A stretch of DNA of 64,000 nt from Acanthaster planci (GCF_001949145.1 NW_019091367.1:925151-989150); one strand, 5' to 3'. Shown: positions 22,063 through 34,689, counted from the first letter of the stretch. Made by a program: numbers and translations. The notes: generated from the letters alone by a model not told the origin.

Positions 22063-25000
22063 GTTTGTTCACATTTCATGAAGTTTATACTGTAAACACA
22101 GTAATTATGTATTTAGACAGTGCATGGTCGAAGAAGAAATAAAAAGAACAAAAAAAGAACAGCGCATTATTAAAGACAAAAATAATTTTCTCAGTTGGCT
22201 AGCAATACAAAGCTGTGTAAATAGTGGCATCGAGATTTCAATAAAATGTACAATGATGTTTTTAAAAGCTTCTGCACGAAAAAAAATTCAAAATTTGCCC
22301 CTCGATATGGTTCGCGGGTCCGTCTTGGTAGAACGAATCCTGAAGGCGACGATCTGTGAAATACTACACACTCATGCAGAACCTTAATGTATTTATGTTA
22401 TTTAACCTTCTCCTTTTTGAGATCTGTCGTAATACTTTTGGGTTGTTTGGAAGTCCAAAAATTCTTCACAATCCTCCTTAATTTTTTACTCACCATGAAA
22501 ACGTGGGATGGGGGACGATTTGGCAGACCATCCCCTGGTGACTTAATGGGGGGATACATGTATGCACCTCAATATCTCAAGATTTTACGCCCGTGGGCTG
22601 AGTGAGGTGACCCAGACAAGTAATTGATGATGGCGTTTGAGGCTGACTGTTTGGGGTCGCGCCATGGAGAGGGAGAGCATATTTCCTTTAATAATAATAA
22701 CATTTCTTTTTTAAGCCCGTTACATTGAAATGAAACAGATCTGAACAAGCTATAAATTAATGAAAATTATTTAAGACTAAACCTAGCCATTGGAAAATTA
22801 AAATTACTTAAAATTGTGCAGTGAATAGCTAAAAGTTTTTATCAAACAATGTATGCTTGGATTTACAATACATTTCATAAAAAGGTTCACAAACTGCAAA
22901 TAGTATAAAAAATTAGACATACAAATTCATTCTTAAAATTGTGAGCGCTTACCAGTATAAAATAATGGGAAGCAAGGGGAGGTATCAAGCAAACAAGTAC
23001 AATTATGAGTAGGCTACTCATGAGCGGGCTGTTCAGAGAGGGGGAGGGGTTTATTTCAGAGCCGAAGTGCGGCACCTGAAAAAGCCTGCTTCCCGTAGGA
23101 CTCCTGCCTGTAACTGGCCTCATCTAGCCCTGTTTCTATTGACAATCCAGTTTCTTTGGCAACGAGGGATAGCAAAGGTGCCTGATCGTGAAGTGTCTTG
23201 TAGCCTTAACCATGGCTAAACATCTTGAATTCGATTCGCTGTGCGACAGGGAGCCAGTGAAAAGAATAAAGAGCAGAGTTAAATTTGAAGGCTTACGAGG
23301 CCGACATGCCAAGCTTAATTAGGTGATAAGGTGCCTGAATAAAGAGGCAATTTCTTGGCTTCATTTGTTGCTTTCAGGTGACTTTATGCTTGTGGTGTCC
23401 TCCCAGAATAACACCATTTACGCGGGAAGCATGGCGAAGCAACTTGCTGATTTGTACAGCCTGCCCCTCAAAGGGGTCATAGGACCTGAGGCAGTTGACT
23501 ACGATGCCACGGAGAAAATGGTGTACTGGACTCAGTATGACGGGACAGTCGGCAAACTCTCCAGGGCACATCTCAATGGAAGCAACCAAATGACAGTCCT
23601 TGATGATCGCATTCGACGTAAGAAGTTATTTAGTCGTCGGAACGTGCATCCACCAGGCGGCCATTCAATGGTGGATACAGTTTTCATCTATAAGTCGTCC
23701 AATGTGCACAAAATCCAAACCGAATCGAGAATGTTGTCGGGAATCTAGTTTCTAGTTCTTTTTCCTTCTTTATCCATACAACAGGCTTGAGCAGAGATTC
23801 CTTGTCAACGTTGTGTTTCATCTGTGAAAAATGCCTCATTTATTATTATTGAACATTGGTAGTTGGTTTTTCTTTCACCTAGAAATTTATCAGCTAATGC
23901 CTTCTTCGTCATATTTGATAAAAGAAACTCGGTTTTTGGTAGCCCTATGTTTAGTGAATACTGCCTAAAACCTGTAGTCATAGAAACCTTCAGTCATGGT
24001 AAGAAAATAAAAAAAGGAAACTTCCTTTGATGATCTTCTTAATTGCAGTACTAGCTGCAGTTTCCTCCCAACCTCATGTATAGATGCATTTGGATTGGCT
24101 CTGGATGTGGAAGCAGGGCTGGTATATTGGACTGATGAATCTCTTGGACAAGTCGGACGAGTCCGTATGGATGGCACCGGGACAAAAGAGACGATTATCG
24201 AAAACCTTGACAGGCCTCGGGGCATCGCCATTGATCACAGTCGAGGGTGAGTAAATACCCACCGATGTGGCTGTGGTCGTATCACTCCCGCGCACTTTAG
24301 GCCTAAGGCAGTGTGTAGTGTTTGAAACATCTTAGAAACGGGACTGTCAAATTATCGTCAAATAGAGTCAGACAATCTGTGAATTCTTTCCACCCGAAAT
24401 GCCGTCATTTTCGAGAAAAGAGAAATTTTATATTTTTCTCAAACGATCGTTCGTATACGGACGATCTTAAGAAAATACAATTTGTTCGAATGCTGTAATC
24501 GTTAACAAGTAACAACAGAAATGCACGTGATGCGTGTAGCTGTTGGTGGAATCTATATACACTGAAAAATTGCTTGAGTTAAATTTAACCCAAGCGAGGG
24601 TAACTGCGACTACCCAATAGTTTAGGTTCTTTCAACCCATTTTGGGTGATTGAATTTAATTTCTTGGTTGTTTTAACCAAACAACGTAAACGGTTAATAT
24701 CCACTCATTGTGTGAGTGAAAACTGAAACAGAAAGTAGTTTATTAAATGATGACATGTGAGCATGTATAATATTATAAGCTTTCGAAACTCCTATCTATC
24801 AGTTTTAATGAGGAATGTACTCAACTTCAGCGATATTTCCCGATTAAGTCCACTTCGAAGATCAGCCGACAGCCTACATTTTTCACGTTTTGCCTCCGTT
24901 CACACAAATATCCCGGAAAAAACATTTTAAATAACTTAAAATTGACGAAGATTGTTCTTTTAAAAAAGAAATTCCGAGGTAAAATTGTCAAGGAATTTAC

Positions 25001-28000
25001 TTGTCTCTTAACTTGCTGCTTGAACGAAACTCCAAGGCTGAGAGGACTGGGAGCAAGTATATATAGTCATGTGACTGAGCGTTAGCTTGGCAACACGAGT
25101 TGGTACTAGTGTACACTCTTCTGACTGTATTAGCAATGGAAGAGCACTTTACAAACTGAAGATGAGATAAGATCTAACACATTCCAAGACAGTGCACACA
25201 TCGTCGAAATTACTTATTTTTCTCCCAGATACATTTACTGGACGGACGTGGGGAACAATCCTCGAATCGAGAGAGCAAACCTAGACGGAACAAACAGAAC
25301 TACCTTGATTGACGACAATCTTGTGTGGCCCAAGGCTGTAATCATTGAAGGTAAATGTTTCATACCAATCAAGTTTACAAAAAAATATACATGCAGTCAG
25401 CGATAACACCCTTGCTTTTCGCGATTGCCGATATACTGAAAACCCTTTCTTGTTAAAGACTACCATCTTGGACAAATCTCGTTAGAACTTGCCTCCCCCT
25501 CATCACCCCAATATTGTTTCTCATTGGGTAAGCTGAGCCGAGTCTTGGTCCACTAAATGACCGCTACATTGAATGGGGGAGAGGGCGATCTTTTCACTGC
25601 GCTTCCCACAAGGTGTTCCAAATATTTTGTCCAGGATTGTCTGAGTTTGCCGCGTTGCTGTTTTGAGTGCTGCCGCAGCGATATTTATTAAATTATTATC
25701 ATTATTAATTAAAAGGTTTATTAAAATCGTTTCATCGCAGCCAGAGGCAGAATTGCGAATTCGATTTACATGAAATATAAAATCACATAAGTTACAAATC
25801 GTGTTTAAAAATGTTAAATAATATACACACCAAAATAAAGTCAATCTGTACACATCAAAAAATTAAGCGCAGAAAAAACAAAACCAGAAACCCTTATTCA
25901 GTAGCCTACATGTACAAAAACAAATACAAAACACACAATTTACATGAATTTGACACACTGAAAAACCAACCACCCCAGCGATCTATAAACCAACTGACCG
26001 ACAAACAAACCAACCAACCAACCAACCAACCAACCAACCAACCAACCAACCAACCAACCAACACACCAGAACAATCTGATACCCCGACCCGCCAAAAAAG
26101 ACGAATGTTGTGGCTGATAATCTAATATGAACAAAAACTATTTCTTATTCAGAATCGAAGTTAAAAGGGATTGAACTACACTTGTAACGGTTGGTCCTGC
26201 ATCTGATGAAGTTAATTTGTTGGTATTTCTAAAGCTATTATTCCTAAAAGGGGGCAGCCACTCTCTATGAGTCTTCGACTCGAGGAGTGATTTTCCTAAG
26301 TTCAAGGAAAGTGATTCAAGTCTAACAAAACAGGAATGTTGTACAATTGACAAATAACACTATAAGAATGTACTTCGCAACAGCTAGCAGAACAGATTAT
26401 TTGTATGGAGCAGGAGCCATATGCAGCAAGGTATGAGACGGAGAGAACTCCCCTTCTTTGTGTTGGTCATTGTCTCGCAGGAATCTGGGGAATTCCTTTC
26501 AGACATCTTGGGGGACGTGTTAAGTAATAATAGTCTGGAATGTGTATAGGGATCGGACATGTTGGGGGGGGTACCCCTCGGTCTCATTTCTTGCTGGGTA
26601 TAGCAGGAGCTCGACCACTTGGTGCCGTCGATGCTCCATACTGTAACTGTTTTTCTTAGCAACTTTGGGCGTGCCATACTGCAGTTTCAAAAGTTCACGA
26701 TGTATAACATTAACGGGCCGCCGTCAATCTGACTGTGTACGTGTAGCGACTGCCTGCATATAGCCGCAGATAGCTCCACATTCCTGCAAGATTATCTATC
26801 CTTGCTCTGTGCTCCGATGGTGATTGTAAGCCAAGAAGAATAGGCCTACTCCAATTTCTGCAGTTCTTTACCACCCATTGGTTGCACAGTGGTAAGCGTG
26901 TGTTACCTTGGTTCATGTATACATATGCAGCAAGGTATGAGACGGAGAGAAACCCCCCCCCCTGCTTTGTGTTGGTCATTGTCTCGCAGGAATCTAGGGA
27001 ACTCATTTCAGAAATCTTGGGGGGATGTGTTAAGTAACAANGGGGGGGTTACCCCTCGGTCTCATTTCTTGCTGGGTATACATGTATAACACATGTGGGA
27101 CCTTCATGTACTTGTAGCCTCACTGTTATGTACTGTATACTATGTGCATCTAGAAGGTTTTATAAACGCAATGTACTTTACGTTAGCCACATGATAGACG
27201 ATCCAATGTCTATTGTATCGCAGATTAACTCACCTCTTCATCATTACTTACTAATGTTATGTATGTGGGCACAGATTATTGATGACAAGCAGCTTGGATG
27301 GAATTAGTAATGATTTGTTTCCGAGTCGGCCAATCTTACGGGTTTGCGATTGGGACCATTCACATGTATATTGTATCTTCTAAATCTTGTATCGTGTAAA
27401 TCGCCCGTAATACATCTCCCTCTTGCAGGTTCTAACCTGTTCTGGTGTGACGGATACCTAGACAAAATCGAGCGGACCAATCTCAGCGGCAGCAACCGCA
27501 GCATTCTGATAAACCTCGCCCGATATAAACCCGTTCATCCCCACGATCTGGCGATATACAAGGACTACTTATACTGGAGTGATCAAGTTAAAGAAGGTGT
27601 GGTGCGTGTCCACTTGAATGGAAGAGGGGAGCAACGTTTTGGCCAGCAGCTCATCAAAGGGATACGGCGAATTCACATACAACTAGGTTTGTATTAACAA
27701 AAGTTCTTGAATCCATGACCGTATAATGTTAGTGTTTGCCACGAGAGGGTATCCATGCATGTTCCGTTATGGATACCCGTTTGTCACTTTCTATTCCTGT
27801 ATGTTTTAACAAGAATCTTCGCGCGTAAATATGCGCAACTTTTACGCATACGGGCCAAGACGTGCACGGAAACGAGACGTACACTGAACAGCCACCTTAA
27901 TTTGGTCACGGAAGACCTATGAGATGTGTGTGTATGCCTTATACTTAAGTTGACTTGGTCGGGCAGGCAAAGAAAATTACAAGTCGGTGCTGCAATGCTC

Positions 28001-31000
28001 TTCGTGTTATTACTGAATCCCCTCAGTATCGGGTATGGCTAGCTGCTCACCCTTCCATGTCCCCGGATCACAGGTTCTTTTCTGATACTGTTGATCATAT
28101 ATCGTCCCAAAAGCTTTGAAGACTGAGCCAAATGACTCGCATGGATTTGCAGCAAATCAAAAATGAATTTTCTCGGAGAGAATTTGTCTGATTTGTCTGA
28201 AGGTCACCCTTCCTTCCTAAAATCGAAAATTGTGTGAGAACCCGACATCAGAGGTTAATGCCATATCAGCTAAAAAGGGGTGTGCTCTTCATGGCGGTAA
28301 TCTGAAATTAGAACGAAATGTTTTTGTCATAGTTTCTTTTGTAAAGATGTATTTTCCCCAAGTTGTTTTCACTTTTCAAGGTAGACAATCGGGAAGAAAA
28401 GTCCTTGCACCTTAAGCCTATGTATTTAATGCTTAAGTCTTTACAGTGAGCATAAAATTTGTCATGTATTTCACAATACATCACATAAAACGGTGATTGT
28501 TGGAAAAAATCTCTAATCGCGAACGAAAGTTACACTCTTCGAAAGTGTGTATACTTCATGGCACTACTTGATTTTCCTAAATATGAAAGAATCTGATTTA
28601 CTAAAAATACTTTGCTGGAAATAAAAGGAGCCGTATAGCTCCATTTATACGGAAAAAAGTTCTTTGCTTTGGAGGAGCCTCAGCGGCACAGGGGACGTAC
28701 GGGGTGCTGCTGAACTGTATTAATCACAGCGATGTATTTTATCGTTCAATTATGGCTTGTATTATAAATAGAGCTGCGTTATATCTCGGTACACCGTGGG
28801 TATTATTAAACTTCTTACGCACTGTGGAACTGCAAGGGGTAAATATTTCACCTTAACGGGAAATGATACATAGGACCCGCGGCCCGGGCGCAGCTCTTGA
28901 GCCGTTTTTAAGGGGGGGGGGGTCAGTCCCCTCTCACGGGACCTCACGGTTTCATATTCGCTTCATTTTTTGCATGTGGGGGATACGCAAAAGTTAGGGG
29001 GTAAAAGCTCCCCTCTTAACCCCTGTGCCTGCCCTGGGACCTAAAGTAAAGTTAGTTATGTCTGGATTCTTGTTGTGACGGGGTCGTGGCTTGGAGTCCA
29101 TCACTCCCTAAAAGTGATCGGATGCTGACAAAACTTGGATCGTCTACTCCAGAGGATGATTTTATTATCAGAGAGCCTATGCAAAAACAAAACCCTGTAG
29201 AAGGAGACCCTGAAATTACAATAGTAATTACTCATCTCTATACACTGGGCTCTTAAATAAAAGGCTGATTAAATTTATGTAAATAAGTGAAAATAATGTT
29301 TTACAGAAGTGAATAATTGGAATATTGCAATCAGCAGAGACATAAGAGAATAACTTTAATCTTACCCCGATGCAGATAAGAATATAATGTCTTACAAATG
29401 AGTGCTCCCCTCTTCTATGTGAGTCCTCCCAGAATCGGCTACAATACGAACAAACAAGCCACATACTGCATATCACTATACACACATAAGGATGGTGCAT
29501 TGATCCTCATAACACGCAAGGTGCTGTACGTGACAAACTTGAGTGCATGGAGCTTGTAGTTAAATATACGTATACGACGACAATGCCATACAATGCCAAC
29601 ATAATGCGTATGTGTACATGTTCGTACTATACAAGTACATGCAATAACAGAAAAGTTGCGTACAGTTCGGAAGGTCACGTAAAAGTTGCGCACTAAGCAC
29701 TCTAGAATTACTTAAAATCAACGATAAAAACCCAAAGCGGCATTCACTATGACCATTAAGGAATCGATTCATATATATATCTTTAGTTGGGCTTACCAGA
29801 ATAAGTGTCAAAATGGAATATAAATTCGGACAGCCGACAGTCCAGCCAGTGGTTCATGCGTACAAGCAAGAGACCGCGGACCGCGGTGGGCAAGCAGGAG
29901 CGAACCCATGCGCTCGCTGTTCCATCCTTCATTGCAACCCCCCATGATTCGTAATTACCAACAAAATAATATTTGTAATATTATGATAGATTATTATAAG
30001 AAACAGGGATTGATATAAATGACAATTGTACCAATTATATCCCATGAGGCTTGGCACTTATACAAGGAGTATTTAGGTCTGTTTGTGAACGGAAAATTAC
30101 AACTTAAAGGTGGAGGTAGGTACATGACTGGATGGATCATGAATAACAAATCAGGCCCACATTAATAATCTATAACCCATACATTCGTTAGATATACGCA
30201 CATTAAAAAGTACACATCCCTACATTGTCTTTCAGGATAACTCGACCGTCTTTATTTCCCGCAGAGCCCGACTTCTGTGAAAAAACTCTCCTTGTCTCAG
30301 TGGAGGGACCTGCGAGGATGTTGTAAACGGGTTTGTGTGTCACTGTGCCCCTGGTTTCTATGGAGTGACATGCTCTGAAAGTAAGATTTTACATGTAAAC
30401 ACCGTGTCGCTGTAGCTGGCAGGTGCAATTAAGCGTGCAACCGACAGTACGCCTTAGTCATGTAGAGCTATACAGTACAAAAGACTATGCCCATGCAGAA
30501 ATTTGTATTCACGATTGAACTTGCCTCTGATTTTACTCAATTTTGTGGGAGCCATTATTATGTCGAGATGTCAGGAGAAGATTCAAAACAACACTACAGG
30601 AACTCAAGACTAGAGCTGCGCCTGATGTTGAAAGTTGATTTGGGATGAGACATCAAAATAATTACAGAGTCGTAGGAAGATTCCGAAACACGATTTATTC
30701 TATTAAACCAGATCCTTGCAGTAGTTCACCGTGTCTTAATGGCGGAACCTGCTCCATTTCGTCGGACGCATTCGCCTGTCAATGTCCGGCACCGTTCGAA
30801 GGACAAACGTGTGCGCTAGGTAAAAATTAAATAATTTATTACAATAACTACACTGAATGTACCTGGCTTTGGCAAATGTGAATTTCAGTATAGCCATCAG
30901 ATGTTCTGTTATCTTGTGCAATTGAATATTTGTAAGTTTGGTTCCTATATCTCTTGTTTTACCGGGGCAGATCTTTCGGACTGCACCAATTCTGTTAAAA

Positions 31001-33952
31001 ATGACAGAGTGTTTACTTAATTATTAACCGACAATATTTTGCAGTAATTTCCATTCTGCATAAATTTTCTTCAGTCAATAATCTATTGTTAGTTATTTGT
31101 AAAATGAATTAAATTCCTTGACATATTTACCTCTGTCTTCTTCATTTTTCGAATACCTTCGGGGAGGAAAGTAAGTCTACTGCGGGAGATCTTTAAATAT
31201 GGGCAATTCACAATAGTGCGCCTCCAAGAGTTTGCAACGCGTTGGCCAATCACATTGCCAGAAATCTGTTGACTCAGTGCGCTTTTGAAAATGGTCGACA
31301 GATTTCGCGAGTTGTGATTGGCCAAAGTGTTGCAAACTCTTGAAGGAGCACTATTGTGAATCGCCGGTATTGTCAAGCTTGAGAACACAAATTTTTGTTC
31401 CCACTAAAACTTGGAATCCTTTGTAATTTATACCAGATCCTTGCAGTAATTCACCGTGTGTAAACGGCGGAACCTGCTCCATTTCGTCGGACGGATTCAC
31501 CTGTAAATGTCTGGCAACGTTCAAAGGACAAACGTGTGCGCAAGGTAGAAATTTAAATACTTCTATTACTATTTTCTACAGTTTGGGACACGTGCATGTT
31601 TTTGTAGTAAGATATTTTGATCACTTGTGTAACTGAATATTTGTAAATTCTGTGCCTTATTGGATTTAGCCGGGCATATTTCTGAAACTGAACCGGCTAA
31701 GTTGTAACCGGCCGAGCTCTTGCATTAGTAAGCAAAAAGATATTGCAGTAGTCTTGAGTTGAATTAAAGTTTCCTTTAATTAATATTTCCTTGATAGTTT
31801 GCACGCAAACAAACCTCATGATTGGTTAATCCCCGTTTTCTTCATTCACTGTGTCCGGATATGTTGGGAGAAAAATGGCTGTAGAGGTTCTACATGTATT
31901 CATGAGAGAAAAACCTGTTCTCTGGATCATTTGCCAGCTTTTTTGCTTCTACCAGATCCTTGCTATACAGTTCACCCTATGGCTAAACGTCTGCCGTTGC
32001 GCGGGGTTATTTACTTTCTAGGGTCTGCCTTCGCGTAAGGCTGTAAGTCATGAGGAGGATTAGGATATATCCCCGATTTCTGGGGGGGGGTAGGTAAACG
32101 ATCACCTCCGACATTTTTGGTCTAACCGAAAATATGAATATTAGGCCCCCTATCACCATGTAAATAAAGAGACAAAAGTAGGGAAAGCTACCTAAATAAT
32201 AAATCAGTTTATGATTTATTATTGGTTTCCTAGAATATGAATGGAAAGAGGACAGGATTTAATTACCGTGCTAATTTTGGTCTCCTTTCCTCAATATTTT
32301 CGACGACTTTTCAACAACCTGAATTACTTTCGGCAACTTCAGTCAGTTCGATTTAGGCAGCCAAGCATACCATACACTCATACATCATGTATTAGGGCCA
32401 TTTGACACAAGGTTCACTGCAGTATGGGAAAATGTGTCACTTTATATAATGCTTGAGGACGATATTAGGGAATTTCACTGCAGTTCTTGATAATAATAAT
32501 AACATTCGAAAACGTCCAGAACGACGTTTAAGGGCAGTAGAGTACCCCCCTCGAGGTGGCGCCCTTTTGTCTCTTTTTTTTTCTTGCATTGGACATAAAC
32601 GATACTCACTTGCCTTGGGTGGCCCCCTTGTCTCTGACTTTCATTTGAGCTTGTGAGTTCGTATACTTTTTGGTTCTCGTTTCTTCTGTGCAAAAATATA
32701 CATTGTTGGCACCCACGGTATCGTTTTATACAGAGTGTAATGTAACACTATATCTGCAGAACTTCCACTTTTGCGAGGGAGGTGCTGGGTGCGATGATTG
32801 TATTATTTTCTTTTATAGTCTATATTCAGTAGTGCTCGTGACGTCGCTTGTCTTTTACATAATTAATGTACTGAATTTCTCAGCCTTTGGCTCGTTAATT
32901 CCATCATTATCCGTCTCATCATCGACACATGGGAACGCCATCCACAAGTAGCACCCTAATGGTTACATGGTCCAGCATTTCCTTACCGTCCAAAGTCATC
33001 CGTCAACCCCACCCCCAGCACTCAATAACATATATTTACGCCACTGATCCGTACAAAGGACACACCTATGCACATGTAAAATTATAGGAAGTAACCTTTT
33101 CTTTTCAAAATCTCACACGGGTTGCAGGTGTCACTTACCGAATGTGGTATCCAGCCTCTGTTAGTTTATTAGATATAGATTATTGGAAGTCAAAGATATG
33201 CCATGCACCTAAAGCTGCATAATTTTGTTTAAAATTCGCTCGACAAGAGCATGCTACCATCTGTCAAAAAGGTATGTTCTCTATTCACTTTTTACTGGTG
33301 TTGGGCTATTTGTTCCCAGGATAAAAATCTACCGAGAAATAAGGTGAGACCAAGGTATATGTGAAGTCTGTGACAAAGCTTTTAAGGGCTTATGCTTAGA
33401 AAACCTTTTTGGCACTTTTTTTTCTAGAAGAGGAATCCACATCGGTTGTGCCAATAGTTGCAGGTGTGGGGGGAGCCGTAGTTGTCTTGTTGATCATTGT
33501 GATCGTCGTCCTCAAGAGGTAGGTTTGTTCAAACGGATTCATTGTTACTAATCAAATCAAAGGTTAAGCAAGAAGTATTACATGCCCAAAACTACGTGAA
33601 TACACGATTGAGCAAACCAGTAGCCATTTTCAAGCGTAACATTTAAAATTAAACACTCGGTGATGGCATATTTTTGGACATTGTTCAGGCGAGCTTAGTT
33701 ACATAAATAAGATCACTTCTTGTGTGATCTTACCTTTTCTCCTCTGCAGAAGGAAGAAGCCGCACACAAGAGGAAGTTATTGAAGATCCGACCTACATGT
33801 ATGTTTACTCATCCGACCTGCCTCAGGAGTATTCCTGGTGTCCCAGACGAGTCAACAACCAGGGTTTTGTGTCTAACCACTTGGCACAGCGAAGAGCCAG
33901 AGCAGAGGCAGATCTCCCCAATCTACCAGACTACACTAAATTGAATAGCTAG
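21978..33952 (+). CDS. YWTD-propeller/EGF type I membrane receptor, paralog A
   Basis: Ten exons: 21978-22062, 23378-23617, 24084-24246, 25229-25350, 27429-27686, 30265-30380, 30712-30819, 31437-31544, 33428-33518, 33750-33952. The predicted protein has a signal peptide, about six propeller blades with YWTD-type motifs (LDL-receptor class B fold), three EGF modules, one transmembrane helix and a tail. The domain set is that of cell-surface LRP/EGF receptors that bind extracellular ligands; the ligand is unknown. Exon 6 has two extra A's in a six-A run (30280-30285), giving TAA at 30324. Exon 10 lacks two bases near 33770, so the in-frame tail stops at 33783 instead of 33952. Exon 6 is otherwise phase 1-1, so skipping it would keep the frame. 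A full-length product needs about 497 codons. Confidence 0.7.
22063..23377 (+). other. Gene A intron 1
   Basis: No exon seen. The stretch GATTCGCTGTGCGACAGG/GAGCCAGTG at about 23229-23260 resembles the conserved 3' part of CR1/L2-like LINEs (weak). Confidence 0.4.
23378..23617 (+). CDS. Gene A exon 2: propeller blades 1-2
   Basis: Acceptor TTGCTTTCAG, donor GTAAGA, phase 1-1. Contains [17 protein letters not shown] and MVYWTQYDG, with a HLNGSN turn typical of YWTD blades. Confidence 0.85.
24084..24246 (+). CDS. Gene A exon 3: YWTD blade
   Basis: Phase 1 to 2, 163 nt, the same length as in paralog B. Contains [20 protein letters not shown] and RPRGIAID. Confidence 0.85.
24334..24441. repeat. 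Dispersed repeat in gene A intron 3
   Basis: Shares AAACGGGACTGTC, CTGTGAA and AGAGAAATTTTATATTTTT-like blocks in the same order with 57069-57210 in the P450 intron. Confidence 0.6.
25229..25350 (+). CDS. Gene A exon 4: YWTD blade
   Basis: Phase 2 to 1. Acceptor TTTTTCTCCCAG, donor GTAAAT. Contains [20 protein letters not shown] and LVWPKAV. Confidence 0.85.
25351..26420. other. Gene A intron 4, first part
   Basis: Non-coding; holds the CCAA microsatellite and A-rich DNA. Confidence 0.5.
26007..26062. repeat. (CCAA)n microsatellite
   Basis: About 14 near-perfect AACC units. Thr/Asn/Gln/Pro open frames here are artefacts. Confidence 0.95.
26422..26598. mobile_element. TA-flanked MITE, copy 1
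   Basis: Ends TGCAGCAAGGTATGAGACGG and the complement of CTCGGTCTCATTTCTTGCTG, flanked by TA on both sides as for Tc1/mariner-type insertions. No coding sequence. Confidence 0.65.
26936..27076. mobile_element. TA-flanked MITE, copy 2
   Basis: Same ends and orientation as copy 1, with a shorter middle, a G-run and an N at 27041. TA on both sides. Confidence 0.65.
27429..27686 (+). CDS. Gene A exon 5: two blades closing the propeller
   Basis: 258 nt, phase 1-1, as in B. Contains [18 protein letters not shown] and [20 protein letters not shown]. Confidence 0.85.
27687..30264 (+). other. Gene A intron 5
   Basis: 2.6 kb, no exon recognised; contains a G-run near 28910. Confidence 0.5.
30265..30380 (+). 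CDS. Gene A exon 6: EGF module with frameshift
   Basis: 116 nt against 114 in B. The second half reads [15 protein letters not shown] in the conserved frame; the first half is out of frame because of two extra A's in 30280-30285. As written it meets TAA at 30324-30326. Confidence 0.75.
30712..30819 (+). CDS. Gene A exon 7: EGF module
   Basis: 108 nt, phase 1-1, six cysteines, [14 protein letters not shown]. The pyrimidine tract before the acceptor is weak. Confidence 0.8.
   Translation: MLAVVHRVLMAEPAPFRRTHSPVNVRHRSKDKRVR
31201..31365. mobile_element. Palindromic MITE (family copy 2) in gene A intron 7
   Basis: 165 bp with arms of about 55 bp: 31201-31255 reads GGGCAATTCACAATAGTGCG and the other arm is its near complement, ending TCGCC at 31365. 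Interior arm sequence GTTTGCAACGCGTTGGCC matches 3674-3815. Confidence 0.75.
31437..31544 (+). CDS. Gene A exon 8: EGF module
   Basis: 108 nt, phase 1-1, six cysteines. Very similar to exon 7 (CSISSD, GQTCA), so a recent exon duplication. Confidence 0.8.
31545..33427 (+). other. Gene A intron 8
   Basis: 1.9 kb. Holds an EGF exon fossil at 31956; no sushi exon is found here, in contrast to paralog B. Confidence 0.5.
31956..32005 (+). pseudogene. EGF exon fossil in gene A
   Basis: After a CTACCAG acceptor-like site, ATCCTTGCTATACAGTTCAC and the next bases (CTATGGCTAAACG) align with the start of exon 8. The rest of the module and its cysteines are lost, and no donor is in place. Confidence 0.55.
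33428..33518 (+). CDS. Gene A exon 9: transmembrane helix
   Basis: Phase 1 to 2. Contains a helix of about 22 residues, [13 protein letters not shown], preceded by VAGVGG and followed by basic KR. Confidence 0.85.
33750..33952 (+). CDS. Gene A exon 10: cytoplasmic tail, frame disrupted
   Basis: Following the splice phase the frame stops at TGA 33781-33783 after a basic [11 protein letters not shown] end. In the shifted frame it is open to TAG 33950-33952 and carries NNQGF and DYTKLN. B has INQGF in the same place, so the longer frame is ancestral and about two bases are missing near 33770. Confidence 0.7.
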
Positions 33953-34689
33953 AGTGAAAACCCAGTTTGGTATTGCAACTGCGAATGCACACTTTGATGT
34001 TCAGTCTTTTCTGTTGGTATGATTCTGCATGCTTTGGTGGACAACTACGACAACGACACGACAGACTACACAACAGCGACAATTAGTGGTTGGAATACAG
34101 AAAGACTTTTTGTACACGATTTACCTTGTCTCTAGTCAAAAACGAATACACCTACACTTCCACATTATGTTAAATCGTTTCAGTTTCTGTTAAAAAAAGC
34201 CTTTTAAAGTTGACTTTTAATTTTCAAGTATCGAGTACTGCGTCTTTTTTATAACCAGTACTAAGAAGTGGTAGGAAGAATTTATCCGTCAGTTTCGACT
34301 TACACCTAAAGACCACAGAAAGTCATGTCACAAATTAATTTCCAGAACAATGTTTTCTGATCAATTTTTTGGGGGGGGGTTAGGAGAGGTGCATTGAAGT
34401 AGTGTAGTGGATTTGATCAAGTCACTCTTTAATGACCTCTCAAAAAGCTAACACTAAATTAATTATTGGGAGCTTTTATGCTTATAGTTGAAAAGCGATC
34501 ATTGGCATGGGCACCGTAGCCCCCTCCCCGGACCTGCCAATATAACTGTTTTGCGAATTAGTGTGAAATGTAGTACTTCAGAACAGTAACCATCAATCAT
34601 TCTGTGCAAGACTGATGACAGTACTCGTAACATGTTTGCTCCGGTCTCGGAGTAACCCGCCCCCTTCAATAATTCTTCGCCGCACAGGT

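Noticed and set aside
25811-26134. Open frames rich in Thr/Asn/Gln/Pro or Gly/Trp/Leu/Val
   Set aside because: Products of the CCAA microsatellite.
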